DNA of 64,000 nucleotides from Sphingomonas panni. Its GTDB lineage: Bacteria > Pseudomonadota > Alphaproteobacteria > Sphingomonadales > Sphingomonadaceae. Position numbers and translations under genes: made by a program. The number at the start of each line of letters is the position of its first letter. The stretch's first letter is position 1. Positions 17,137 through 25,352 of this stretch are shown one piece after another. The DNA lies in contig NZ_JAKREU010000001.1 of NCBI RefSeq assembly GCF_022664435.1, positions 682,001-746,000 of the forward strand. Reading direction: 5' to 3'. The notes under the pieces are model-generated. The model did not search any database. It saw nothing but the letters and a program-made list of their open reading frames with translations, and was not told the origin of the DNA.

Positions 17137-17394
17137 TCAGCCCGCGAGCGGGGCGACCCGGATCGCCCCCGCGACATGCGCCCGAAGCGCGATCGTCATC
17201 CGTCCGATCCGGCAGGCGAGCGGCCCGCCCGACAGCATCGCCCGGTGGAGAAGTTCGATATCGACCCCCTCGTCCAGCCCGAATTCGCGTAGGCGTCGCG
17301 CCTCTCCCGGCGACATGCCCTCCCAATCGACCGACGCGACCGTCGCCCGGCAAGTGCGGGGCAGCTGGGTAAGGTGCAGATTGGGCGACAACAT
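17137..17394 (-). CDS. feoA: Ferrous iron transport protein A
   Basis: 85-aa SH3-like FeoA protein that assists FeoB. The family pattern is visible: LPRTCRATVASVDWEG, GEARRLREFGLDEGVDIELLHRA, GGPLACRIGRMTIALRAHVAGAIRVAP. It is 13 nt upstream of feoB in the same operon. ATG 17394 was taken as the start; a TTG at 17391 is also possible. No Shine-Dalgarno sequence is seen because an inverted repeat resembling a Fur site runs right up to the start codon, so the mRNA may be leaderless (inference). Confidence 0.9.
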   Translation of the reverse strand: MLSPNLHLTQLPRTCRATVASVDWEGMSPGEARRLREFGLDEGVDIELLHRAMLSGGPLACRIGRMTIALRAHVAGAIRVAPLAG

Positions 17395-17410
17395 TGCGAC
17401 TAATTAGCAA
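17394..17410. promoter_or_regulatory. Putative Fur/iron-responsive operator of feoAB
   Basis: TTGCGACTAATTAGCAA has matching ends (TTGC and GCAA) around an AT-rich centre, like alphaproteobacterial Fur-type boxes (TTGC...GCAA). It overlaps the feoA start region in an otherwise GC-rich setting. The assignment is by pattern and context only. Confidence 0.4.
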
Positions 17411-17458
17411 TAAGCATCGCCGGAGGGAAGCGGATTCTTTCGCTGTCGGCGTAGGCGC

Positions 17459-18145
17459 TTACACCGCCGGGTAGCGCAGTCGGCCGATGAATCGCGACAG
17501 GCTGAGCCGCCGTTCGGGATCGCGCGACGACAGGATGCGGCCCTTCATCTTTTCGAAGCGCATGATCCCGTCGATCCGCCGCGAGAGGAATGCGCGGGTA
17601 TCGGCATGGCCGCCGCTTTCGTCGTCGAGGAACACGGCGATGGTGCTGCCATAGACCGCACCGAGCATCGCCCGCTTGGTGTAATGATTGTAATCGGTCG
17701 CCGTGTCGCCGGCCAATCGCCAGATCAGGTCGACCGTCCGCCAGCCGAGCCTGGCCGCCCGCGCGACATTCTGCGGCATGGCGAGGATCGCGAGCGCACG
17801 ACGCAGCGCCTCCCGCTCGCCCGCCACCGCCGCCAGCCGCGCCTCGACCAGCGCGGTGATGCGCGCGCGAATCTTCATCGTCGCCAGCGTATCGGCACTG
17901 ACCGCCGCGATCATCCGCGTGTCGATCTCGGCGAACCATGCGTCGATCATCTCGACCGCGCTGCCGGCATAGGCCAGCCGCGCGACGTCGGGATCGGCAC
18001 CGAAGGTCCGCGCGGCGGCCTCGACCGCCTTGTCGTTCCAGCCGTCGAACGCCGCATTGGCAGCGACCAGCGGCGCGAGAGCGGCGCGCAGTTCGTCGAG
18101 CGTCAGGTCGGCAGGTGCCAGCGGGGCCATCGCATCGTCCATCAT
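17459..18145 (-). CDS. COQ9 family ubiquinone biosynthesis protein
   Basis: 228-aa lipid-binding helical protein of the COQ9 family, which in mitochondria and alphaproteobacteria supports ubiquinone synthesis by presenting the quinone intermediate to Coq7-type hydroxylases. Family features are FDGWNDKAVEAAA near residue 34, KIRARITALVEARL, the conserved DYNHYTKRAMLGAVYGST motif and the C-terminal LSRFIGRLRYP. The N-terminal helices resemble TetR proteins. Start ATG 18145; an ATG 3 nt later is equivalent. Divergent from the glutaredoxin gene. Confidence 0.9.
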   Translation of the reverse strand: MMDDAMAPLAPADLTLDELRAALAPLVAANAAFDGWNDKAVEAAARTFGADPDVARLAYAGSAVEMIDAWFAEIDTRMIAAVSADTLATMKIRARITALVEARLAAVAGEREALRRALAILAMPQNVARAARLGWRTVDLIWRLAGDTATDYNHYTKRAMLGAVYGSTIAVFLDDESGGHADTRAFLSRRIDGIMRFEKMKGRILSSRDPERRLSLSRFIGRLRYPAV

Positions 18146-18243
18146 ATCCCCTAGCTAGGGCGCGGACGGCCAAACGGCAACGGCGGAACCGGTGTCGGCG
18201 CAAGACGCTATGCCTGCGCCATTCCACGACAAAAGGAACCACC

Positions 18244-18492
18244 ATGTCCGACGCCCGCGAAGCGACGCTCTATCGCATGGTCCTGCCGGACCACATCTGC
18301 CCGTTCGGCGTGAAGGCCAAGCAGCTGCTGCAATCGGCCGACTTCACCGTCGACGACCGCATCCTGCGCAGCCGGGAGGAGGTCGACGCCTTCAAGGCGG
18401 AACATGGGGTCGACACCACGCCGCAGGTCTTCATCGACGGCAATCGGATCGGCGGCAGCGACGATCTGGAGCAATATCTCGCCCGGCAATAA
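18244..18492 (+). CDS. Glutaredoxin-like protein with CPFG active site
   Basis: 82-aa thioredoxin-fold protein. The active site is C19-P-F-G22 in HICPFGVKAKQLL, so the second Cys of the classical CPYC pair is Gly; it is single-Cys in that motif. The glutathione-binding cis-Pro TTPQVFIDG and GGSDDLEQYL are conserved. It ends 29 bp before a strong inverted repeat. An AAAGGAACC site precedes ATG 18244. It may act as a deglutathionylating enzyme or handle Fe-S clusters; the sequence alone does not decide. Confidence 0.88.
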   Translation: MSDAREATLYRMVLPDHICPFGVKAKQLLQSADFTVDDRILRSREEVDAFKAEHGVDTTPQVFIDGNRIGGSDDLEQYLARQ

Positions 18493-18520
18493 CGGCGACG
18501 CCGCCCCGCCGTCACCCGAA

Positions 18521-18572
18521 GATAGGATTTGGCCTGTCGATCGATCCGCCTATAGGCAGGCCATATCCTATC
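18521..18572. promoter_or_regulatory. Inverted repeat (16-bp arms) just upstream of the aminotransferase start
   Basis: GATAGGATTTGGCCTG (18521-18536) and CAGGCCATATCCTATC (18557-18572) pair at 15 of 16 positions around a 20-nt loop holding CCTATAGG. It ends 13 nt before the aminotransferase ATG, next to the GGGAG ribosome-binding site. It may be an RNA hairpin (attenuator or leader) or a two-site operator. Confidence 0.6.
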
Positions 18573-18585
18573 CCCGGGAGTTTTC

Positions 18586-19776
18586 ATGCCGTTCCGTTCG
18601 CTGGTCGCCCAGCCCGCCGATTCACTGCTCCGTCTGATCGGGGCGTTCCGCGCCGATCCCCGTCCCCACAAGATCGACCTCGGCGTCGGCGTGTTTCGCG
18701 ACGACCATGGCCATACCCCGGTGATGCAGGCGGTGAAGCAGGCCGAGATGCGCCTGATCGCGACGCAGGACAGCAAGGCGTATCTCGGGCCGGAGGGCGA
18801 CAAGGGTTTCGTCGCGCTGCTCGAACCGCTGGTGTTCGGTGGCGACTTTCCCGCCGATCGCCGCTGCGGGTTGCAGACGCCGGGCGGCACCGGCGCGCTA
18901 CGCCTCGGCGCGGAGCTGCTGGCCAAGGCCGGGGTGCGCCGCATCCTCGTCGGCCAGCCGAGCTGGGCCAACCATGCGCCGGTCTTTGCCGCCGCCGGTA
19001 TCGTCGTCGTGCCGCACGCCATGTTCGACATGGCGGCGCAGACCATCGACCTGCCCGCGATCCGCGCCGCCATCGGACAGGCGGAGGCGGGCGACGCGAT
19101 CCTGCTGCACGGCTGCTGCCACAACCCGACGGGCATCGACCCGACGCAGGACGAATGGCGCGCCATCGCCGATGCCGTCGCCGACAGCCGGCTCGTACCG
19201 TTCATCGACCTCGCCTATCAGGGGCTGGGCGACGGCATGGACGCGGATGCAGCGGGCACGCGCATGGTGCTGGACGCCGTGCCGTTCGCGGTCGTCGCCT
19301 ATTCGTGCGACAAGAATTTCGGGCTGTACCGCGAACGCACCGGCGCGCTGTGGGCGACCACGCCGGATGCGGAGGCCCGCGACATCGTGTTGTCGAACCT
19401 GCTGGCGCTTGCGCGCGCCAATTGGTCGATGCCGCCCGATCACGGCGCGGCGGCGGTGCGGATCGTGCTGGAAAATGCGCAGCTCGCCGCCGACTGGCGA
19501 GGCGAACTCGACGCGCTGCGCACCCGGTTGCAGGGGCTGCGCGCCGAACTCGCGGCACTGGGACAGGCCGGATCGGTCGATCTCGCCCCGCTGGCGCGCG
19601 GCAAGGGCATGTTCGCGACGCTGCCGCTCAACCCCACCCAGATCGAATGGCTGCGCGCGACGCACGGCATCTATATGGCCGGGTCGGGCCGGATCAACAT
19701 CGCCGGCTTCGCGCCCGGCGACATCGCCCGCTTCGGGGAAGCGCTGGTAGATCTGGGGCGTGCCGGGATCGCCTGA
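18586..19776 (+). CDS. Aromatic/aspartate aminotransferase (class I, PLP-dependent)
   Basis: 396-aa PLP-dependent aminotransferase of the TyrB/AspC type. Conserved blocks are KIDLGVGVFRDDHG, YLGPEGDKGF, QTPGGTGAL, HGCCHNPTGIDPT, FIDLAYQGLG and the PLP lysine K243 in SCDKNFGLYRERTG; the substrate-binding Arg lies in GSGRINIAGF near the C-terminus. It transfers amino groups between aromatic amino acids or aspartate and 2-oxoglutarate in the cytoplasm. The GGGAG site before ATG 18586 sits directly after a strong inverted repeat that could control its expression. Confidence 0.93.
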   Translation: MPFRSLVAQPADSLLRLIGAFRADPRPHKIDLGVGVFRDDHGHTPVMQAVKQAEMRLIATQDSKAYLGPEGDKGFVALLEPLVFGGDFPADRRCGLQTPGGTGALRLGAELLAKAGVRRILVGQPSWANHAPVFAAAGIVVVPHAMFDMAAQTIDLPAIRAAIGQAEAGDAILLHGCCHNPTGIDPTQDEWRAIADAVADSRLVPFIDLAYQGLGDGMDADAAGTRMVLDAVPFAVVAYSCDKNFGLYRERTGALWATTPDAEARDIVLSNLLALARANWSMPPDHGAAAVRIVLENAQLAADWRGELDALRTRLQGLRAELAALGQAGSVDLAPLARGKGMFATLPLNPTQIEWLRATHGIYMAGSGRINIAGFAPGDIARFGEALVDLGRAGIA

Positions 19777-19870
19777 CGGTCCATCCGAATCGGTTTCGAT
19801 CCCCCGGTAAATCCCGTTGCGGCCCTGCATCGGCCGCGATAGCCTGTCCCCGATAACGCTGGGGGGCTTT

Positions 19871-20644
19871 ATGAAACTGGGTCGGGGGATCGCCGTCGCG
19901 GGTGCGGCATGGCTGGCATGGGTCGCCGTTCCGGCGGCGGCGCAGGAACGCACCGCGGTCAGGGCCGGGTTCGAACTCCCGCCGGGCAGCGGCAAGACGA
20001 TCCTCGTCTTCCGCCCCGCCGTTTCGGTCGGCGCACAGTCGACCGGCGGCATGTTCGAACCCAATGGCGACTGGACCGACCAGGCACGCCGCAACATCGA
20101 AGCCGCACTGACCGAACAGCAGCAGCGCGTCGGCAACCGCGTGGTGGCGGCACCCGAAAGCTACGGCGCCGATGCCCAGCTGGTCGAGGAATATACCGCA
20201 TTATTCGCCGCGGTGTCGCAATCGGTGATCGACTATCAGTTCTTCGTCGGCAACCGGCTGCCCACCAAGAAGCGCGACAACAAGGCGAATGTGTTCGACT
20301 GGTCGCTGGGCAGCGGCATCGCCGCGCTGCCGGGTGCAAGGGACGCCGACTATGCGCTGTTCCTGTATAACAAGGACGCCTATGGCTCGACCGGGCGCAA
20401 GCTGTTGCAGGTCGTGGCGCTGCTGGGACCGGGCATCGCGATCAAGTCGGGCGAGCATGCCGGTTATGCCGGGCTGGTCGACCTGCGCACCGGCGACTTG
20501 CTGTGGCTGAACGCCGACAATGCGATGGGCGGCGACGTGCGCACGCCCGAAGGCGCGCAGAAACGCGTCAGCCAGTTGCTGGAGGGACTGCCGGGCAGCA
20601 CGCCGGCACCCGCGACCGCACCGGTCAACACGGCGCAACGATGA
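19871..20644 (+). CDS. Secreted protein of unknown function
   Basis: 257-aa exported protein with signal peptide AGAAWLAWVAVPAAAQE. The mature part has mixed alpha/beta pattern with GKTILVFRPAVSVG, YALFLYNKDAYGSTGRKLLQ and HAGYAGLVDLRTGDLLWLN. The last motif resembles surface lipoproteins with a GYA-LVDL-TG pattern, but no family was recognised with confidence. A GGGGGG site precedes ATG 19871. Its TGA overlaps the ATG of the M48 protease gene, so the two are coupled and likely act together in the envelope. Confidence 0.8.
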   Translation: MKLGRGIAVAGAAWLAWVAVPAAAQERTAVRAGFELPPGSGKTILVFRPAVSVGAQSTGGMFEPNGDWTDQARRNIEAALTEQQQRVGNRVVAAPESYGADAQLVEEYTALFAAVSQSVIDYQFFVGNRLPTKKRDNKANVFDWSLGSGIAALPGARDADYALFLYNKDAYGSTGRKLLQVVALLGPGIAIKSGEHAGYAGLVDLRTGDLLWLNADNAMGGDVRTPEGAQKRVSQLLEGLPGSTPAPATAPVNTAQR

Positions 20645-21852
20645 ACCGGATCGCGCGGAGCATGGGCGGCGTGTTCGCCCTGCTCGCCGCCGCCGCCGCG
20701 CCGGCCGGCGGTCCCGGTGCCGCACCGCTGCCCCCGCCCTATGCCGGGGTCTATCAACCACAGGGCGTCGACGAGATCGGCTTCTGGCGCGAGGCGGACG
20801 AGGACGAACGCGCATTGGCCAATGCGTCGGAGGTCATCCGCGACGAGGCGCTCAACGCCTATGTGCGCGGCGTATTGTGCGCGACGGTCGGCAAGGATCG
20901 GTGCGGAGCGGCCCGCATCTATATCCTGCGCACCCCCGTGTTCAACGCCAGCATGACGGCGAACGGAACGATGCGGGTGTTCAGCGGGCTGTTGCTGCGG
21001 ATGCGGAGCGAAGCCGAGCTGGGCGCGATCCTCGGCCATGAATTCGGCCATTTCGAACTGCGCCACGGCGTCCGCATCTTCAAGGCGCGCCGTTCGGGCA
21101 CCGATCTGCTCAGCTGGGCGGCGGTGCTGGCGTCGATGGGCCCCGGCTATCAGACACGCAACAGCTTCGCCGACCTGCGCTGGTCGGTCTATGGCAGTCT
21201 CTATCGCTATGACCGCGACATGGAGCGGGAGGCCGACCTGCTCGGCCTCGGCTATCTCAACGCCGGCACGCTGCGTCCGCAGGCGGCGGCCAGCGTATGG
21301 CGCAACGTGATGGCAGAGGGGGAAGCATCGTCGCGCGCCCGTGGCCTGTCGAAACCGCGCTTCGATCAACTGGCCTTTTCCGCATCCCACCCGCCCAGCG
21401 CCGAACGCGCGCTGACGCTGGCCGCGCTGGCCGATCCCGGCGGCGATGGCCGGGACGACGGGGCGGAACGCTATGCGGCGGCTCTGGCCCCGTGGCTGCC
21501 GATATTCCTCGACGATCAGGTCAAGCTGAACGATTTCGGCGCCAGCGACTTCCTGATCGCCGAACTGGCCGATCGCGGCTGGACCGCACCGCTCTGGCTG
21601 GCGCGCGGCGAACTGTACCGGGCACGCGGCAACCCCCGCGACCTCATCAACGCCGCCGAATTCTATACCAATGCGGTCGCCATCGATCCGACGCTGGCCG
21701 ATGCCTATCGCGGGCTCGGCCTGTCGCTGCTCAAGACCGGCCGCCCGACCGAGGGACGCGCGGCGCTGCGCCGGTACCTCACCCTCAAACCCGATGCGAA
21801 GGATGCCGGCATGATCGCCATGCTGGCACCGGCCGAAGCCAGGGAGCCATGA
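20641..21852 (+). CDS. Exported M48 family zinc metalloprotease with C-terminal TPR-like part
   Basis: 403-aa envelope protease related to BepA/LoiP. A weak signal peptide (GGVFALLAAAAAPAGG) precedes the M48 catalytic domain with zinc motif H133-E-F-G-H137 and third ligand E197 in MEREADLLGLGYL. The C-terminal 120 residues contain helical TPR-like sequence (LARGELYRARGNPRDLINAAEFYTNAVAIDP, LGLSLLKTGR). Such proteases act on outer-membrane protein assembly. Coupled by ATGA overlaps to the secreted gene upstream and closely followed by another secreted gene. Confidence 0.88.
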   Translation: MNRIARSMGGVFALLAAAAAPAGGPGAAPLPPPYAGVYQPQGVDEIGFWREADEDERALANASEVIRDEALNAYVRGVLCATVGKDRCGAARIYILRTPVFNASMTANGTMRVFSGLLLRMRSEAELGAILGHEFGHFELRHGVRIFKARRSGTDLLSWAAVLASMGPGYQTRNSFADLRWSVYGSLYRYDRDMEREADLLGLGYLNAGTLRPQAAASVWRNVMAEGEASSRARGLSKPRFDQLAFSASHPPSAERALTLAALADPGGDGRDDGAERYAAALAPWLPIFLDDQVKLNDFGASDFLIAELADRGWTAPLWLARGELYRARGNPRDLINAAEFYTNAVAIDPTLADAYRGLGLSLLKTGRPTEGRAALRRYLTLKPDAKDAGMIAMLAPAEAREP

Positions 21853-21854
21853 CC

Positions 21855-22454
21855 ATGTCCATCCGTCCGATCCGCACCGCCGCGCTGTCGCTGGCGGCCG
21901 TCTCCCTGCTGGCCGCGCCGGTCGCCGCCAACGGTTATCGTGAGAAGGGCAAGGCGGTGACGATCGCCGGCACGAAGCTGAGCGTTACGCCCCCGCGCGA
22001 CTGGAACCTGTTGTCGATCCGCCCGGGCAAGAAGGCGGAAACGTGGACCCTCGACGGTGAGCGGCTGAACGAGATCACCTGGTATGCCGGAATCGAGCCG
22101 GACGAACCGCTGATCCGCGAAACCAGCCGCAAGACGAAGCCCCTGCCCCGGCTGAAGCGGGCGACGCTGCTCGCCGAAATTCCCGAGCTGCTGGAAACGA
22201 CCTATCGCACCGAACGGCAGGTCGCCGATTTCACGCTGACCGCGTCGGCCCCCGACCCGTTCCTCGGACAGCCGGGCATTCGGTTCAGCTATGCCTATGC
22301 CGACAACGACCATCTGCCGCGTCGGGGGGAAGCGCGCGCCACGCTGATCGGCGGGCGGCTGTATCTGGCGACGTTCGACGCGCCGCGACAATATTTCTTC
22401 GACCGGTCGCTCGGCGATTTCCGGGCGCTGACCGATGCGGCGACCCTGTCCTGA
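21855..22454 (+). CDS. Secreted protein of unknown function, third gene of the M48 operon
   Basis: 199-aa exported protein: signal peptide LSLAAVSLLAAPVAANG, then a beta-rich domain with VTPPRDWNLLSIRPGKKAETW, LNEITWYAGIEPDEPLI, IRFSYAYADNDHLPRRGEA and GGRLYLATFDAPRQYFFD. The last part resembles lipid/surface-stress proteins that end with a fate-of-substrate beta sheet, but no named family was recognised. ATG 21855 has AGGGAG at 8-nt spacing; an ATG at 21849 overlaps the protease stop and would add two residues. Convergent with the DMT transporter. Confidence 0.8.
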   Translation: MSIRPIRTAALSLAAVSLLAAPVAANGYREKGKAVTIAGTKLSVTPPRDWNLLSIRPGKKAETWTLDGERLNEITWYAGIEPDEPLIRETSRKTKPLPRLKRATLLAEIPELLETTYRTERQVADFTLTASAPDPFLGQPGIRFSYAYADNDHLPRRGEARATLIGGRLYLATFDAPRQYFFDRSLGDFRALTDAATLS

Positions 22455-22463
22455 CCGAACGCC

Positions 22464-23366
22464 TTATCGCTCGGGCGAGCGGCGCGCGCTGACGATCACC
22501 AGCGCCGCCGCCACCAGGACGGCACCCGCCGCGTCCATCGGCCCCAGCCGTTCGCCATAGGCCAGCCAGCCGATCGTCGCCCCGACCAGCGGCTGCAACA
22601 GCAATGCCAGCCCGACGACCAGCGGGCTGAGATGGCCCAGCGCGTAGATCATCAGCCCCTGCCCCGCGATCTGGCTGACCATCGCCAGCGCGAACAACGG
22701 CCCCCATTGCTGCGGCAGGATCGTCTCCCCCAGCGCCATGGCGAGCAACAGCAGCGGCAGCACGCCGGCGACGCTCGACAGCGCGAGCGCAGGCAGCGGG
22801 GCCATCGTCCGCCGCACGCCGCGCATCGCGATGAAATACACCGCGTACAGCACGCCGGCGAGCAGGCAGAACAGATCGCCTGCCAGATGCCGCGACGACA
22901 ATTCCGCCGACCGGCCGAGCAGCAGTACGCCACCGATCGCCGCCAGCAACAGCGCCAGCCCCTGCGCCCGCGTCGGCCATTGGCGCATCGCGATAAAGCC
23001 ATAGAGCGGGAAGATCAGCACCGCGCAATTGCCGAACAGCGTGGCATTGGCCAGCGTCGTGCGGCGAATGCCGATATGCCACGATCCCAGGTCGACCGCG
23101 AAGGCCAACCCGCCGATCAGCAGCGGCAGCAGCAGCGCGCGTTTCGGCACCAGGGCGCGGCGATCGCCCCACGACGCAACGATCAACAGCACCGGCAACG
23201 CCAGCGCGATCCGCCAGAAACCGGCGGCCACCGGCCCGGTATCGGCCATCCGCACGAACCATGGCCCGAAAGCGAGCGCGATATTCGCGCCCAGCACGGC
23301 AACAATCGCCCGGCGCGGCGTTCTTGGGGTCGGCATATAATTTGTTTCAGGCGTTACCGGCTGCAT
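22464..23366 (-). CDS. DMT family (EamA) transporter
   Basis: 300-aa inner-membrane protein with ten predicted helices in two EamA halves, for example GFWRIALALPVLLIV, LLPLLIGGLAFAVDLGSW, LLLAAIGGVLLLG and GLALLLQPLVGATIGWLAYGE. It probably exports a small metabolite or amino acid; the substrate is not evident. Start ATG 23366 is adopted; ATG 23336 is possible. It is divergent from the Old Yellow Enzyme gene, with a 66-bp gap. Confidence 0.88.
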   Translation of the reverse strand: MQPVTPETNYMPTPRTPRRAIVAVLGANIALAFGPWFVRMADTGPVAAGFWRIALALPVLLIVASWGDRRALVPKRALLLPLLIGGLAFAVDLGSWHIGIRRTTLANATLFGNCAVLIFPLYGFIAMRQWPTRAQGLALLLAAIGGVLLLGRSAELSSRHLAGDLFCLLAGVLYAVYFIAMRGVRRTMAPLPALALSSVAGVLPLLLLAMALGETILPQQWGPLFALAMVSQIAGQGLMIYALGHLSPLVVGLALLLQPLVGATIGWLAYGERLGPMDAAGAVLVAAALVIVSARRSPER

Positions 23367-23432
23367 GGCCTCCCCTACCGCCCTATCTTTCGGTCGTCGC
23401 CTGCATTTCCTTTAGGCACAGGAGTTTTCGTT

Positions 23433-24521
23433 ATGCCCAGTCTGTTCGACCCCATTACCCTGGGGGTTATTCAGGCCCCCAACCGCGTCCTGATGGCGCC
23501 GCTGACCCGTGGGCGCGGCACGCGTGCGCACGTCCCGACCGCGATCATGGCCGAATATTATGCGCAGCGTGCCTCCGCCGGGCTGCTGATCTCCGAAGGA
23601 ACCGGCATCAGCCGCGAAGGACTGGGCTGGCCCTATGCGCCGGGCCTGTGGACCGACGAACAGGTCGAGGCGTGGAAGCCGATCACCGACGCCGTCCATG
23701 CCGCGGGCGGCCGGATCGTGACCCAGCTATGGCATATGGGCCGGGTGGTGCATCCCGACTTCCTCGACGGTGCCGCACCGCTGTCGGCATCGGCGACGAC
23801 CGCCCCGGGCAAGGCGCATACCTATGACGGCAAGAAGCCCTATGAAGCGGCGCGCGCCGCGACGCTGGACGACATCGCCCGCGTCCTTGACGATTATTCG
23901 CGCGCGGCACGCAATGCCAGGGCGGCGGGGTTCGACGGGGTGCAGCTGCACGCGGCAAATGGCTATCTGATCGACCAGTTCCTGCGCGATGGCGCGAACC
24001 AGCGCGACGACGCCTATGGCGGTAGCCCGGAAAACCGCATCCGCCTGCTGGGCGAGGTCGTCGACCGCCTGATCGCCGAAGTGGGTGCCGGTCGCACCGC
24101 CGTCCGTTTCTCGCCCAATGGCGATACGCAGGGCGTGATCGACAGCGATCCGGCGTCGGTGTTCGTGCCAGCGGCCAAGTTGCTGTCGGACAAGGGCATC
24201 GCCTTCCTCGAACTGCGCGAACCCGGCCCCGATGGCACGTTCGGCAGCGCGACCCAGCCGCGCGTCTCGCCCGAGATCCGCAAGGTCTTTGCCGGTCCGC
24301 TGGTCCTCAACCAGGACTATGACGGCCCCAAGGCGCAGGCCGAACTGGACGGCGGAGTGGCCGACGCCATCGCCTTCGGTCGCCCGTTCCTGGCGAATCC
24401 CGACCTGCCGTTGCGACTGGAACGCGGCGCCGAGCTGAACAAGGACGACATGGCGACATGGTATTCGCATGGTGCCGAAGGGTACACCGACTACCCGACG
24501 CTGGAGCGCGAACCCGCCTGA
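23433..24521 (+). CDS. Old Yellow Enzyme family alkene reductase
   Basis: 362-aa FMN-dependent NAD(P)H ene-reductase, N-ethylmaleimide reductase type. Conserved parts are LGVIQAPNRVLMAPLTRGRG (FMN), ISEGTGISREG, TQLWHMGRVVHP, GFDGVQLHAANGYLIDQFL with the substrate-binding H/N pair, YGGSPENRIRLL, and VRFSPNGDTQG. The GGAG site lies 9 nt before ATG 23433. It reduces activated C=C bonds in the cytoplasm and is often linked to electrophile stress; no dedicated regulator is adjacent. Confidence 0.94.
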   Translation: MPSLFDPITLGVIQAPNRVLMAPLTRGRGTRAHVPTAIMAEYYAQRASAGLLISEGTGISREGLGWPYAPGLWTDEQVEAWKPITDAVHAAGGRIVTQLWHMGRVVHPDFLDGAAPLSASATTAPGKAHTYDGKKPYEAARAATLDDIARVLDDYSRAARNARAAGFDGVQLHAANGYLIDQFLRDGANQRDDAYGGSPENRIRLLGEVVDRLIAEVGAGRTAVRFSPNGDTQGVIDSDPASVFVPAAKLLSDKGIAFLELREPGPDGTFGSATQPRVSPEIRKVFAGPLVLNQDYDGPKAQAELDGGVADAIAFGRPFLANPDLPLRLERGAELNKDDMATWYSHGAEGYTDYPTLEREPA

Positions 24522-24555
24522 TGGGGCGCGCGGATAGCCGGTGGCCCCGCCCCGG

Positions 24556-25248
24556 CTATCCGCAGCGGATCGTCGCGCTGCCCTGCGTCCGGCAGCGCGG
24601 CGCTCCGTCGACCGTCACCATTCCCGACCCCTGCGCGTTGATCTCCGCCGAGTAGCGCGCCCGATAGTGGCTGGTGCCGGTACCTTGGACGTGGACCAGC
24701 AGCGCGTCGATCGTCAGCCCCGCGGCGTCGACCGTGCCGGGACCGTTGATCATGAACTGCGCTTCTCCCCCGCGCCCGGCCAGCGCCAGACGGCCCGATC
24801 CGATCAGCATGGCATCGAGTCGCCCGGCATCCACTGCGCCGACCTCGATCGATCCGTCCCCGGTGAGCGACAGGCCGACCTCAGCCCCCGCCATCCGCTC
24901 CACCCATACCCGGGCGGGGCCGCGTACCGAAACGCCGGCCAGCCGATCACTGGACAGTTCGACCACCAACGGTTCGGTCGACGCCTTGTCGGGCTGGCCG
25001 CGATCGTCGCGCGCCGGGGCGACGACCAGCGTCTGCCCCTCGACCCGGACATCGACCGCGTCCAGCGCGCGCGGCGACCCCACGACCCGTCCGCCGATCG
25101 CCGGTCCCGCCGCGATACGCACCGTGAACGGCCCGTCGACCTGCACCCGGTCGAACCCGGTCAGCATCAACCGCCGTTCCGCTTCCTGCCGCGGCATGGT
25201 AGCGGCAGCCGGGGCGAGCAGGAAGGCGGCGAGCAGCGAAGCGATCAT
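24556..25248 (-). CDS. Exported GIN domain (DUF2807) protein
   Basis: 230-aa secreted protein. A signal peptide (IASLLAAFLLAPAAAT) precedes a right-handed beta-helix of the head GIN domain family: FDRVQVDGPFTVRIAAG, VRVEGQTLVVAPARDD, LSLTGDGSIEVGAVDAG, FMINGPGTVDAAGLTIDALLVHVQGTG, INAQGSGMVTVDG, and two Cys (PRCRTQGSATIRCG) that may form a disulfide. The repeated G-G-spaced turns are typical. Function is unknown; such domains are found in outer-surface or anti-sigma-linked proteins. ATG 25248 puts the signal peptide first. Confidence 0.85.
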   Translation of the reverse strand: MIASLLAAFLLAPAAATMPRQEAERRLMLTGFDRVQVDGPFTVRIAAGPAIGGRVVGSPRALDAVDVRVEGQTLVVAPARDDRGQPDKASTEPLVVELSSDRLAGVSVRGPARVWVERMAGAEVGLSLTGDGSIEVGAVDAGRLDAMLIGSGRLALAGRGGEAQFMINGPGTVDAAGLTIDALLVHVQGTGTSHYRARYSAEINAQGSGMVTVDGAPRCRTQGSATIRCG

Positions 25249-25294
25249 GTGTCCTGCATCCCGCGTCCCCGGCGGCATGGCAAGCGATCGTACG

Positions 25295-25323
25295 AAAAAG
25301 GGGCGACCGTCGCCGGCCGCCCC
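25295..25323 (-). terminator. Rho-independent terminator of carD
   Basis: On the minus strand GGGGCGGCC, a six-base loop and GGTCGCCCC form a 9-bp stem followed by TTTTT (AAAAA at 25295-25299 on the plus strand). It lies 30 bp after the carD stop. Confidence 0.75.
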
Positions 25324-25352
25324 CGTTTCTTCGGTCCAGACCGTCCGCCGAT

